The translations under genes were made by a program, and so were the position numbers. The notes under the pieces were generated by a model that worked only from the letters and a program-made list of their open reading frames with translations, was not told the DNA's origin and searched no databases. From positions 124,001-188,000 of the forward strand of contig CANNZV010001464.1 in assembly GCA_947561585.1 (NCBI GenBank): 64,000 nucleotides of DNA, given 5' to 3'. The stretch comes from Caprella mutica. Lineage: Eukaryota > Arthropoda > Malacostraca > Amphipoda > Caprellidae. Positions 47,601-58,699 of this stretch are shown piece after piece; within the stretch, counting starts at the first letter, position 1, and every line of letters begins with the position of its first letter.

Positions 47601-50600
47601 GTCTGAAAAAGTTACGTTAATAATAAAGTCTTAAGAATATTGCAGTCCTACCTAAAGCGTTTTCTATGGAGATCTGTTTGAAAGAAAGTTCTATATTGAA
47701 GCATACAGGGGAGACTGCTATAAAATATCAATATTAATGATTAAATTATTTATACATGCAAGTCTAAGCTCTTCTAATCAGAATGTCTGCATATATTTCA
47801 AATTCCATTTATGATTTTTTTTTCTTCAAATTTTGTAAATTCATTCCTTATATTATTCATAATGTTTTTTTTTTCTGCATCATTAATGCTAGTATATATT
47901 TTATAGTTTATTCCAAGTAAAAGTGTTAACTAAATTCTTTGTTATTCAATGAAGCGGTTCAGAACGAGAGGGACCGCATCACTCAAAGGAAGACCCCTCC
48001 TGACGGTTCTCTTTCGATGGCCATTTTGATGAACGCTGAGAACCAATGCAAACAAATCACCGTAAGATGAACACACCATGAAAAATATTAAACATTCATA
48101 TACAATTACTTTATAATCTTTGTCAAAAAAATATGATACTTAAGTTCATTAATTATAATTTTGATATACATGATGCATTTCAATAGTTTAACGTGTTTCA
48201 GTGCGATTCACTTTAATATCTTAGCACTCAAATGTGATGCACTTGAAATTAGTCTACTGAAATTTTATCCACTATTTTATAAAAGGATAACTTGAGAAAG
48301 TGCATTTCTAGCCCTCTAAATACGTAAGTAAATCAAAATTATAGTTGATACGCATAAGTGTCACGGTTTTGTGACAAAGCTAATACAGTAGAGTAAAAAA
48401 TGTATGGAACCCTTCATTCTGCGCAGAATTTTTTCCTACCGTAGCTTCCATACCACCATGCTCTCTTACTTTGAATTTTAATATTAATAAAAAGATTATG
48501 AATGACATATTTTTATAATTGCGGTTAAATTTTAGAGATATAGGCCTGTTTTAACTATTATTATTGAAAGTAGATTGACACATCTAGTTCTTACTATATT
48601 ATCTTTTGAAATATAGGTTAAGATACGAATTATTGGGCGGTTCCATATTTTCGTTTTGGTCGTTTCGTTTTACATATCGTGTTCTTATATGACTAAAGAT
48701 GTGGAACCGGCGGATAATTCGTAACTTACCTTAGTTGACACTAAAAATAACTCTATTCACAATAATTGCAACATCATGCCCAACTTTCGTGTTCTCCATA
48801 AGAGTACCCAGAATCCTGGGGAGCAGAGACTGCCATCAGACCGAGGGATTGCCACAGTCTCAGACGTGGCACAGAGCGTCAAACAGCAGCTTCTAGTTCT
48901 GGTGGAGTGGGCTAAAGCCATACCTTGCTTCACTGAACTTAATCTTGAAGACAGGGTAACTATATTAAATAATTAGTTAAATAATTTCTAGCTGTTACGG
49001 ACATGCCCACAAATTTTGTAACGAAAATATCGAGTAAAACGGATTAATAATCTAAGCATGATATTTTCAACGCATTCTTTTGTGCATTTCATGGTACCTT
49101 TCTCATAAATGTCGATTTATATTATTATTTTCGGTATAACACCACTTTTTATACAATGTTCTCATCACAAAAGTCCTACACCTTCATGATATACTATTCC
49201 TGCATTCATTTTATTATGAGTGAACACAAACTATTATGAATGAAAATGTACACTAAGTATTTTACATATCTTCAAATTATTCATACTATTTAGTATTGGC
49301 AAAATCTATCTGATCTACTAATCAATATAATTGTCTGCAGTTGCACATATCACCATGAAATATTTGTTTATATTTTTTGATCTCCCACGTGGTAAACATT
49401 TTCCTCCAATTCTTTCAGATAAAGCTTCTGAAAGCCCACTCCGGGGAGCATTTACTGATGGGTACGGCTTGGCGGTCCCTGGGTACCGATGGATACTTAC
49501 TTCTCGGCAATGACATGCTCATACCTAGATTGGAGCCAGGAGATTCTATGACGAGACATGGAAGATTTCAAAGTGGTGAGGAGAACTCCATTAAATTCGT
49601 CTAAAGTTGAAAATAATAATGTGGTTTTCACTTGAATCAATAGAGTAGAGGAATTGATATTTGTGTTAGTGACTATTGAAGTAACCTTAGAAAACTAATT
49701 CCTTGTGAATTAAGTGATCTACTTATAAATAGTCCACTATTAATAATTATGTCAGTTATATTTACCATATCTGAATGAAATTAATCAATAAATTGTCTGA
49801 TCTAACTATCATAGATAATTCTGATTTAAGTTTGTATGTACAAAAAATGAATATTGCGTGAAGAAGTACACTGCTAACAATAGAACTGTTTAGTAAAATT
49901 CCAGAGTTATAAAGTTCTGCTTTATGAAGCACTAGAGTAATGGAGATCTTAATTATGAAGTGCACTTGAGTTATGAATTCATTTTCTATGTTTAAATCAT
50001 AGAAAACGATATGCGTCAAGAAGTGCGTGATATATACTGGGCGGGCCAAAAGTCACTTTACCATTTTGAAATTTTATTACGCTCAAACTAAACCAGATAC
50101 CTACAAATCTTTAGTATACGGCAAATGAAAGAAGAATACTTAAAGTTTTAGTAGACGTGAAATAAAATCAATGTATGACTTTCAGATTTCAGCTATTTCA
50201 AATCTACTTTTTAATGTGTAAAATCGTAAACTTCATAAAATGACTAAACTCAATATGAAAAAAAGATCCGCACAATAATTGACTATTATTATCAACTAAA
50301 ATGGATCAGTTGTTGGAGTAAGGAGATGTTTTATGAGAAATTTTAACAAGAGTTAATCCAAGTCCTGCAATCTTACCTTGATAGAATAATTAAGACGAAC
50401 GGGATCATGTGCTGACAAAGATCGAACTGAAAGACCGAAGTCATCTCGCACTGAACAATTTAATCAGCGTGTGAATCTTAGTGTTACAGAAGACTACTCA
50501 ACATTAACGAGAAAGAATAGTTCTCAATTGCGATTGTCTTACACGTCACTCCGGCGCATATTGAAGCAGGATCTAAACTTATATTCTTATAAAATTCGGT

Positions 50601-53101
50601 TGATACCAGGAATCTTTCAAAAGCAGCATATCCATTATCCAGGCTGACAAAGTTATTTACGCTCAATTTGTCAACACTTCTTGGTCACCTCGATAACTGG
50701 ATATAACTCCTCCAAAATTTTTTCTTTGGTGATATTTAATTGGAAAGGTATTCCTAAATAATCCAAACACACTTGGTGAACTAAAACGGAAAAATTCTAA
50801 GAAATTATCAACTTTTCACCAGATATCCTGAAAAGAATTGATGCAAAACACACGGGACAGCTAGAGTTCATATGTGCTAATTGATGAAGGAATATTTTTA
50901 AAGGAATTTTTTATTTAAAAAACTTTAAATATTCTGCTTTCGTTTGCAGTTTACTAATAAGCTTTATCTTTTTATAGTTTGTTCGTAATAAAGTCTTAAA
51001 ATAGTGAAGTGACTTTTGGCCCATCCGGTAGTTATCCCTATATGACCATAGTTTTCTATGACTTTAATCATTGTAAACTAGTGCACCCGAGATGTAAAGT
51101 GGCTCTGAATTATGAAGGAACCAATACCACATAACTCTGGAGTTTCACTGTAGTTTCTTGATTTAGTTTAGCAATAAATCGTTCGAAGTTAACCAATCAA
51201 TTTTTTCCAGGTATGATATCTTCTGGGACTGACATCAATTGGATAGCTTCTCGAGTTCTGGATGACGTGGTACAACCTCTCAAAATGAACCAAGTAGATG
51301 AGAAAGAATTCATGTGCTTGCGAACTATGATATTCTTCGACCCAAGTATGTTTGAATTATATCAATGTTTCTTATTGATTTGGTAAACAGTATGTAATAT
51401 CAATCATTGAATTCGGATGGTTTCATATTTTGATCAAATGGAAAATGATTATCCAACTGAAGTAATTGATTTTAATTTTAGAAAATGTAATTTTAAACCA
51501 TGAATTATAATCCAAACGAAGTTTTCGGTTTGTTGACAATTATGAAGTGCGATGAATAATTTTTTTTTTTAAACCCAAAGATTACAGTAGTTCCGTTATT
51601 TTTAACTAGTTAGTTTATCTTTAGTTGATTTCAATATCACATTCAACTTTCAATTACTCTGAACTGCCTAGTCAACCTGAATCTACCTAATAAAATCACT
51701 AATTTAATCATTATCTTTCTCCAGTGTTACATGGTTTAGAAGACAGGAAGGGAATTAGTGTTGTACGATTGCAAGCACAACTTCTTCTAGAAGACTACAT
51801 CAATGAGAGGCAAGATGTTGAGCCTAGAGGCAGATTCGGCCAAATGATGTTCATGCTTCCTTACCTACAATCCATAGCCACGGCCATGATTCAACAGATC
51901 CAGTATGCTAAACTTGAAGGAATGCCCGAAATAGAGCCCCTCATCCAGGAGATGCTGCTAGGATGTAAGCAGGAGACTAATTCTTCTACCTCGTTTGATA
52001 CTAACACTTGCTAACTATCAAAAAAACTTAATGCATGTACATTTTTGTATTTATACTAATGGTTTTTATGTACTTATCCTTTTGTATTATAATTTATTCT
52101 TCAACTTTCACTGTCTACACTCGATATCAGGAAATCTTTACAAAATTTATAGAAAGCATGAAGAAGCATGGGACTTACAACCACCTTTGGTAGCTCTTTT
52201 TTTAGATTCTTAGTAACATATTTTAATACACTAATCAAAATTGGTTTGGGATTTTTAGAAACATGGAAAAGATAACTTTACTGTTGGGTTAACTCATTTG
52301 TATGATATTGAAATAATATTGCGTAACTAACGTCTATGTTCTTTGATGACATGTGTATTGTTATGGTATATTCGATCGTAGTTTTCTAATTTGGTATTTG
52401 AATATGTAGAAGGTTAATTGAATGTTGGTGAATAAGATACTCTCTTTGCAGCTTTATCTGAAGAGTCTGATAAAGAAGGATATTCCTTCCTACCTCCCGT
52501 GGTAACGCCAGCTATGATCAACCAGGGCAGACAGAAGTATTACTGCAGCAACTGTGACGAGTCAACCAGTGGTTACTGCAACGCTTCTATAAATTCGAAC
52601 ACTGAATTCGACCAGACATACGCTAGTGGCGACCATGTGCCGCAACAGTATCCTCAATATACAAAGATTCAATCTCCTATCTATCGAAGCTCCTTTGAAA
52701 CAACAGTTTATAGCAACTCGGCTGAGAATCATGAACATGAATTTATTGATATGGATAAAATTGATGAAATTGGATGCAAGGGATTAGATTTATCCATTTC
52801 TAACAAATCACCACATCCAAGCCCATCCCATATGGGCTCTAAATGTGCTGGTCTCAAAAGACGATTAGGTAATGAGTTTGAAAACAGCAGCGATAAAATG
52901 TTTGCTGCAGCTCCTGCTGATGCCAGTAGCCCTCGCCTTGTCTTAAGTTCTGATATAACTAAAGAAGAATGCAATGTTCAGGCTGAATTGCCTTCAAGTA
53001 AGACAAAAGTCGTAACTAATATGAAAGAGCCTTATGATTTATCCCCATACTCTAGTTCAAATTATAGCTATACAAGTTCTGAAGCTGCATCGCCTGATTA
53101 G
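44632..53101 (+). CDS. Hnf4: HNF4-class nuclear receptor (NR2A), ten coding exons
   Basis: Ligand-type transcription factor of the HNF4 family, which binds DNA in the nucleus as a homodimer. Joining ten exons gives 2154 bp, i.e. 717 residues plus stop, with every GT/AG junction in phase. The N-terminal region (1-165) is rich in Ser, Pro, Gln and His. The DNA-binding domain (169-235) has eight zinc-ligand Cys, the P-box CDGCKG and the tail [14 protein letters not shown], all diagnostic of HNF4. The ligand-binding domain (about 285-501) includes [40 protein letters not shown] and the AF-2 helix LIQEMLLG. A roughly 215-residue tail follows. Odd points: the near-universal Gly of the first finger (CxxCGD) is Leu (CKICLD), and several positions normally fixed in HNF4 differ. 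It could be the sole, fast-evolving Hnf4 or a paralogue. The 5' start is the least certain part. Confidence 0.9.
45138..45521 (+). CDS. Hnf4: Receptor exon 2: Ser/Pro-rich N-terminal region
   Basis: Acceptor TGTTACAG at 45130-45137; donor G|GTAAGA after 45521 (phase 1). Encodes residues 22-149, low complexity with [23 protein letters not shown] and SPPSSHHP: a transactivation-type region with proline-directed phosphorylation-like sites. An in-frame ATG at 45176 could serve as an alternative start. Confidence 0.85.
46258..46685 (+). repeat. SINE-like copy within receptor intron 2
   Basis: Begins CTCAGGGGCTCTATCCTGAA and ends CCGAAGTCAAACCCCCTACT, with internal deletions. It lies between exons 2 and 3, only about 110 bp upstream of the exon encoding the first zinc finger. 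Confidence 0.8.
46797..46965 (+). CDS. Hnf4: Receptor exon 3: first zinc finger
   Basis: Acceptor TTCCAG at 46791-46796; donor CG|GTAATT after 46965 (phase 2). Encodes residues 150-205 including [14 protein letters not shown] and [16 protein letters not shown], finger 1 and the recognition helix. The exon break falls between the two fingers (SC-R|F), as in other animal HNF4 genes. Confidence 0.97.
47452..47546 (+). CDS. Hnf4: Receptor exon 4: second zinc finger
   Basis: Acceptor TTGTTTCAG at 47443-47451; donor G|GTAATT after 47546 (phase 1). Encodes [18 protein letters not shown] and [13 protein letters not shown], with the normal C-x5-C-x9-C-x2-C spacing. The usual V-V-D-K-D-K-R of HNF4 is S-I-T-K-D-Q-R here. 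Confidence 0.97.
47955..48061 (+). CDS. Hnf4: Receptor exon 5: C-terminal extension and hinge
   Basis: Acceptor AATGAAG ending at 47954; donor ACC|GTAAGA after 48061 (phase 0). Encodes [13 protein letters not shown], the HNF4 C-terminal extension of the DNA-binding domain, then a hinge [20 protein letters not shown]. Confidence 0.93.
48617..48731. mobile_element. MITE within receptor intron 5
   Basis: Inverted ends GATACGAATTATTGGGCGGT and, reading in from the right, AGTTACGAATTATCCGCCGG followed by TTCCACATCTTTAGTCATAT. A diverged, internally shortened member of the family at 35126-35300. It ends about 70 bp before exon 6. Confidence 0.8.
48803..48955 (+). CDS. Hnf4: Receptor exon 6: start of ligand-binding domain
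   Basis: Donor AGG|GTAACT after 48955 (phase 0). The acceptor chosen is CTCCATAAG at 48802, which keeps phase 0 and follows a pyrimidine-rich stretch. In-frame alternatives after CAG at 48811 or 48826 would shorten the hinge by 3 or 8 residues. Encodes [20 protein letters not shown] then [18 protein letters not shown] (helices 1-4). Confidence 0.92.
49419..49575 (+). CDS. Hnf4: Receptor exon 7: ligand-binding domain core
   Basis: Acceptor TTCTTTCAG at 49410-49418; donor G|GTGAGG after 49575 (phase 1). Encodes [20 protein letters not shown] then [16 protein letters not shown], matching the helix 4-6 block of HNF4 (A-H-A-G-E-H-L-L-L-G in the family). Confidence 0.95.
49885..51152 (-). repeat. 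Interspersed repeat X in intron 7, split by a mariner-like element
   Basis: Reverse-complement copy of the repeat at 8893-9130. Its two halves (49885-50036 and 51029-51152) are separated by a complete mariner-like insertion. Matching blocks lie on both sides in the expected order, showing repeat X was there first. Confidence 0.7.
50037..51028 (+). mobile_element. Mariner-like element, internally deleted, in intron 7
   Basis: Terminal inverted repeats of about 45 bp: GGGCCAAAAGTCACTTTACC near the left end, and GGGCCAAAAGTCACTTCACT reading in from the right. Both are flanked by TA (50035-50036, 51029-51030), the Tc1/mariner target duplication. Inside are remnants of transposase on the plus strand: [14 protein letters not shown] with [10 protein letters not shown] (about 50545-50615) and W-S-P-R...[21 protein letters not shown] (about 50685-50770). 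The two catalytic regions are not intact and much of the middle is missing. About 992 bp against the usual 1.2-1.3 kb. Confidence 0.92.
51211..51345 (+). CDS. Hnf4: Receptor exon 8: ligand-binding domain
   Basis: Acceptor TTTTTTCCAG at 51201-51210; donor A|GTATGT after 51345 (phase 1). Encodes [20 protein letters not shown] then [17 protein letters not shown], matching the I-L-D-E-L-V-L-P...D-x-x-E...IIFFDP block of HNF4. Confidence 0.95.
51725..51964 (+). CDS. Hnf4: Receptor exon 9: helices 9-12 of ligand-binding domain
   Basis: Acceptor TTTCTCCAG ending at 51724; donor T|GTAAGC after 51964 (phase 1). Encodes [55 protein letters not shown] and EMLLG. Without splicing, the frame would run 16 more codons to a TAA at 52012, a possible but unsupported short isoform. 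Confidence 0.95.
52452..53101 (+). CDS. Hnf4: Receptor exon 10: C-terminal tail and stop
   Basis: Acceptor CTTTGCAG ending at 52451; frame continues in phase to TAG at 53099-53101. Encodes about 216 residues after the AF-2 helix, with clusters of Ser/Pro, a Cys-rich patch [14 protein letters not shown] and a Ser/Tyr-rich end. The tail (F domain) is much less conserved in the family and no domain was recognised in it. Confidence 0.92.
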
Positions 53102-53427
53102 TTCATGAATAACTTAGCCTAGAATGTAGTTTGTTATTTTTGGTAAATTTTATATATAAATTAATAGTATAAGTCTTTTGGTTTAGACAAATTTGCTCTG
53201 TAAATAATATATCTATTTTTAACTATTACGCTTAGAACTTCTATATTTCAATTTTATTTGACTTGTTTATTCATTGAATTTATATGCAGAGAATTATAAA
53301 TTGTTTTATTTATTGTATTGTATGATTTATTGTATGATAAAGAATGATTTTCATATTGAAAAAAATGAATTATTTTCCTCTTGAAATTTCATCGAAGAAT
53401 TTTCTTACCTTTATAAATGAGAAATTT

Positions 53428-53433
53428 AATAAA
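53428..53433 (+). terminator. Hnf4: Candidate polyadenylation signal
   Basis: AATAAA about 330 bp after the receptor stop codon; a second AATAAA lies at 53539-53544. Either could direct cleavage; no transcript evidence is available. Confidence 0.5.
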
Positions 53434-53746
53434 AATTTATTGCAACCACGCATATATATAAATATTTATATTAGTCACTACTTAATTAGGTAAAGATACT
53501 CTTAGTGATTTTTAGTCCTCACTCGATAATCTTTGATAATAGTTTCTCAATAAATTTTCTAGTGATAATATTCTTGTTTGAAAATCCGTTAACATACACT
53601 GTTGTCTGACGTTATTTATAATTAGGTAACTTCTACTTGTTCGTTAATTTATTCAACCAAAAGAAAATTTATTAATTTGATTAGAACATACATTAGAGAG
53701 GGATTATATTGCAAAAGACACATTCAATAATTTTATTACATCGAAA

Positions 53747-54245
53747 GCCCCCAGGGGCTCTATCCTGAAGCTGTCTGTGGTGAATGGAAGAGAAGGAGGG
53801 TAACGTCCCTTGGACTCCGAACTGTTGTAATTTGGATTATGGATTGTCTTTTTTTCATTTTTACCATGTTTATCAGTTCTCCAACGCTACTTGCAGTTTT
53901 AGAGGATAGCGCTAGGGTTGTGCTCTTCAACTACGAGGTCTTAGATTTTGTGTTAGGTAGGCTCATAGGCTTCATTTACTATCACTTCTTCTTTTTCCTC
54001 TTCTATCCGTGAGTGCAGCCACCGGTGCTTGTGTCCCGTTTCGTCACATTCCTTGGTAGGTGACTGCATTCACGGAGCAGCTTTACTGCATCCATGAGCA
54101 TTGTCACCCGACGGTGGTAGGTGACTTTGTTCATGGAGCCACTTTCCTCTCTGACTGCTTCTTCCAGTCCCTTGTATTTAATTTCCTTTTGACGTCAGCA
54201 ATATGGCCTTTGGTTCCGAAGCAGACGTTATAAGCACCTACTAAA
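53747..54245 (+). repeat. SINE-like element, full length, with 14-bp target duplication
   Basis: A 499-bp copy, the best preserved of the family. It is flanked by an exact direct repeat TTATTACATCGAAA (53733-53746 and 54246-54259). The start is CCCCCAGGGGCTCTATCCTG, the end GCAGACGTTATAAGCACCTA followed by CTAAA. A 14-bp duplication fits LINE-machinery retroposition. No protein-coding frame and no obvious long A-tail; a tRNA-like promoter was not recognised, so the SINE label is provisional. Confidence 0.88.
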
Positions 54246-54259
54246 TTATTACATCGAAA

Positions 54260-56093
54260 TTAAAAGAGGGAATTACCGAACGGAAAATTATTCAAAGAAA
54301 TAACTCTTTTTCTTCAGATTATTTTGACTGTTGCGATTGTAAGCTGAATGTAGTGTAACAGTTTTTGATGCGTGGTTATGGACTGAAACTTTCAATATAT
54401 TTTTCCTTTGGCTGGTGGGAATCTTGACTAATTAACGTTCATCCTTTTTGACTTCCCTATCATTTTTTATTATCATCTGCCTTACAATTGGTTTACTTGT
54501 TCAAAAATATCTGCATTGATCTAATCTTTATATAACTACTTAATATTCATACAATAGGCTATGTACTGCCTTATCTTTGATAATAGTAGCTTGTTCGTCA
54601 AACTTTAAATCTTTAATCGTTCATGTGATCAATTCAGTCATTTGTACTGAGTGTGGAAAACTGTCTGCGGAATCATAAAGGGTTAAATCTTTAATTCATC
54701 TTAAATCTAAATTAAAAGTTGAAATGTGTCTCAAATAATTCTAAAGCAAAGAATTCCTATGAAATTCATATTGCAGTCTGGATGTAAATATTAGACGGTC
54801 AATATTCACTGTGTAACCATCCAACGAATTATTCCCACCAGAAGGTGAATGTTGAAGAACAAATATCATGATGATTATCAGTCACTATTACTATTACTTT
54901 TATTTATTACGTTATTTTCTCTGCAAACTTTTTACATTTTTCCTAACTATAATTTCATAAAAAATTAAAAAGTTTGTCAAACATTTGATGTTTTTTTAAA
55001 TTTTTATTAACATTATTAAATATTCTCTCATAGTTACCACTAAATTACTGTTTGGAAACGTTGCTCGTGTGTTGGTGGCCACGGAACCAACTTTCCACGC
55101 TAAACACATCCCTGTATTAGTCAGAGGAAGGTATATTGCTCCATACTTTAGTTATAGGAAGACTATGTGCATACACACGATCTACTAAAGTGCTGCATCT
55201 TCATTTCCAGTAGGTGTTTCATGCTTCTCTACAGTAGTAAATAGAACCAATGGAGAGTAATCGAAGAGAGGCCTGACTTGGCTGGCAATTGTACGGATTA
55301 GGCACATGTGGAGAGATAAGGAAGGATTCTGTTATTAGTTCTGTCACAGATAGACGGTAGACATCAACTGTCGGCCTGCAATTGAACTGCGATGATTTTT
55401 TAACGAGCGTATCGATTATTTTTGCGAGAAATGTTCCAGTGTATTGTACTAAAAAAAAATATGGCAAACATTTCGTTGTCCATAAGAAAGCAGTACTATA
55501 CTTTACTTGTTTAATTTTAAAGAGAAATATGTACGGTCACATCATTAAATTCTATAAAATCTCTACAAATTCTTGGTAATTTGTTAATTATTATTCATCA
55601 AAAATAAATCTTAAAGTATTTGTTTACAGTGGAAATGAATATTCATTTAGTTTAGAAGACAAGCTTCAATTATTTGAAGTTTCCCAATAAAAGCTATTCA
55701 GTACCTATTGCATCCTTTATATTGTAGTCCAATATGCCTGTGTTCAGGTATAATTAATTTTAGGATTCAATTGAAGCTAATTACAGGCCGTGTATCGAAA
55801 TACCGAGAGATTCTATCTGGAGAAACTCATTGCATCGCCACTCTATTCTATTTCAAGATCTAAAGGAAACATTCGTATGAATGTAATTCAATTGAAAATA
55901 TTGTGGATCACAAATTAATTAAAATAGACAGATAACGTGGAAAAAATACTATGGATTAAATTATATTTGGATTATATATTACTTTTTGGATCAAAGTTAA
56001 ATTATTTTTCAAAATGAAAATATGTAGGTACGAATATCACCGTGATTTTAAACTGTTTATTGTAAAATATATGAAAAATATATTTAGTAACTA
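54260..56093. other. Non-coding sequence
   Basis: No gene recognised. Frames of 82 and 65 codons at 55219-55467 (minus) and 55382-55579 (plus) have no domains. Confidence 0.5.
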
Positions 56094-56250
56094 GCCCCCA
56101 GGTGCTCTATCCTAAAGCTGTCTGTGGTGAATGTAGGAGAAGGGGGTGGACTCCATTGGTCCCCGAACTGTTGTAATATGGATTATGTATTTTTTTTTAT
56201 TTTTTACAATGTTTATCACTTACTTAACGCTACTCGCAGTTTTGGAGGTT
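56094..56250 (+). repeat. SINE-like family copy, 3'-truncated
   Basis: Matches the first about 160 bp of the family (CCCCCAGGTGCTCTATCCTA to ACGCTACTCGCAGTTTTGGA), then similarity stops abruptly. A 3'-truncated copy is unusual for retroposons, which normally lose their 5' end, and points to later deletion. Confidence 0.8.
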
Positions 56251-56585
56251 AAACTTTATTCTTCAAATTAAACAGCATGAATATTAAATTAGTTTCAATT
56301 TTAGGAAGACATTTTTAATTTCCCTTGAGATTTTGTAAGGAAGGAGTTATAAGAAATTTATAGCGGGGAATAACTTATATGACAGACTTTACAGCCTCTG
56401 CCATTTATACCAGGCTTATAAAACTCTGTGCTAAAATATTATCTTCATTTTGGTATCTAAGGCCATTCAAATGAAGTTACGACAAATTAATCAAATTCAA
56501 TTTCATATTGATCTTATTGAATATTATTTTTGATAAAATTCAATATCATGTAGATCAATCAGTTTCTTTTGGAAGAAATTAATTT
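56251..56585. other. Non-coding sequence grading into array
   Basis: From about 56478 onward diverged GATCAAAT/CAATTTCAT motifs precede the clean 21-bp array. Confidence 0.5.
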
Positions 56586-56872
56586 TACTTTGATCATATT
56601 ATATTTCATTTGGATCAAATATTATTTCATTTTGATCAAATATTATTCCACTTGGATCAAATATTATTTCACTTGGATCAAATTGAAATTCACTTGGATC
56701 TAATTGAAATTCACTTGGATCAAATAATATTTCACTTGGATCAAATTGAAATTCACTTGGATCAAATTGAAATTCACTTGGATCAAATATTATTTCACTT
56801 GGATCAAATAATATTTCACTTGGATCAAATATTATTTCACTTTGATCAAATTCAATTTCATTTGAATCAAAT
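56586..56872. repeat. 21-bp minisatellite, about 14 copies
   Basis: Unit built on TTTCACTTGGATCAAATATT with an alternative AAATTCACTTGGATCAAATTG form. The two forms alternate irregularly. The 21-bp length keeps one plus frame open (LDQIEIH/LDQILFH repeats); no non-repetitive coding context supports a protein. Confidence 0.95.
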
Positions 56873-58699
56873 TGAGCTTAAAATGATATATTATAGAGTT
56901 AAGTGTCTGCACTGTACAGTTCCAACTATATTGATGCTATAATACTCACACCCGATATTTTTCCAAGTACGCTGCACTGGTTCTACATAAACTTGATATT
57001 TTCATACACCATATAAACAGTTGAAAGATTGGCTAAAATATCACCACATTCATCTATATACCGACAGCTGATAAAAATTCCAGACACGCGCTGTTTCATC
57101 ATGCGGGTCATATACTTTCTTACGCTACATATACTCTAACCAGCACGGATAATTTCGCCAGATTCATGATGAAAAGAAAACGATTTGTATTTATGAGTGA
57201 TGGTAGAAACGTAAAGTAATATGACTTATAGAGTGGATTGACGTTTGGCGTGATATAAAAGGAAAAATGATAATAGATTAAAACGTATTTATTAGATTAT
57301 CCTGCATTCATTCGAGTCGCAATTATTCATAAAAACGTAAAACAAAGAGTGTCACAATTATTGAAATCTGGATCGGTGGTGTAACTGATTTATATATTAA
57401 GTTAAAATATATAATAAAATGAATTAGATGAAATGTACGCTAGTTGCATGCATGCAATTAATAGTTATATGGGTATAATAATCTACATAAACAGACATCA
57501 GTTTTCTAAACTCGTTTAATTTGTACCTATAGAATTTATTAAATGCACATTTTCAATTACCGTTTATAAATGCAAGCAATACTCATTTCTATATGTCTAA
57601 ACACAGACCAGAACACCTTCTACCAAAGTAGATTCTATTCCAGTGAGTAGTGACTGCTCTATATGGAAAAAGTCGCAAGTTTTTTAGTGGTAGCATATAA
57701 GAACTTTACGACTCCTATGAAGTGCCAAGAGCACTAACAACTCCTTTATTCGATTAGGCAAATGAGTTCTGCTCTCGAAATAGGTACGCTACAAGAACAC
57801 CAAGCCAACGCATTCCCCATCACTCAGAGGGTATCGATTCCTTATTTCATTGTGCGTCTTGGAACTCTTCTAGTTCCAACTATTGTTTTAAACGCAATTT
57901 CATTATTAATTAAGTTAAATTACTGTATTGAATGAAAATAATACCTACCATGATGCTATTTATACTTTAACGCAGTATTAACGCAGTTCAGCGCAAAATG
58001 TCAGCCATTTACTGCGGTGACTGTTCGCAGGATATGTGTAATATCATTTATTTCAACAACCCTATGATTTATTTGTACTCAGATCTAATCTAATTATCTT
58101 CCTTCATTTATCCATTACTTTTTTCTTCAATAAGAGATAAAATGAGTGTAGAAATTAACTTGTTCCACTTGATTAAATGTTGAGACTTATATTAAAATAA
58201 TGATTTACGAAATTGAGCCCTGAGCAATAATATTTTACTGTTTTATGAATTGGCTTTAGTGTGTAAATTTCCTTTAAAAACGGAGATGTATAATGTTAAC
58301 TTTCTTTAATATGGAATGGAGATCTAATAGTATAATTGTCAGGCCTTCCGTCGAACTATTATTCTTCTACGTACATGAATTTTTCAATTAAAATATTTTG
58401 TATCGATTACAAGCGACTATTTTGTGAAATGTAGTTATTAATTTTATCAGTGTACAGATTTTCTTCTAGTGAAATCTACATTGCCGAAGAACTGCACGGT
58501 GTTTCTGAAGTAATTCAACCAAATTTGTTTATCAATTATTATAAATAGATGTTTAATTCTTTAAATCGTATCTTGAAGCCATGGTTAAAATATTCCTATT
58601 TCATTCATCTATATAGATTTTAAATTCACTTTTTGTATCATGGCTCTGAATTGAAATGTAGTGATGAACAGATTAGGTGAAAGTAATCCATCAATTGCA
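56873..58699. other. Non-coding sequence
   Basis: No recognised gene, array or inverted repeat. Confidence 0.5.

Noticed and set aside
48776..48802. ATG at 48776 as part of receptor exon 6
   Set aside because: The preceding exon ends in phase 0 and no acceptor in phase lies upstream of this ATG; the in-phase acceptor is at 48802 or slightly later.
51965..52014. Intron 9 read-through as the normal C-terminus
   Set aside because: A good donor (GTAAGC) and a phase-matched exon 10 with a long conserved-style frame make splicing the better model; no polyadenylation signal follows the read-through stop.
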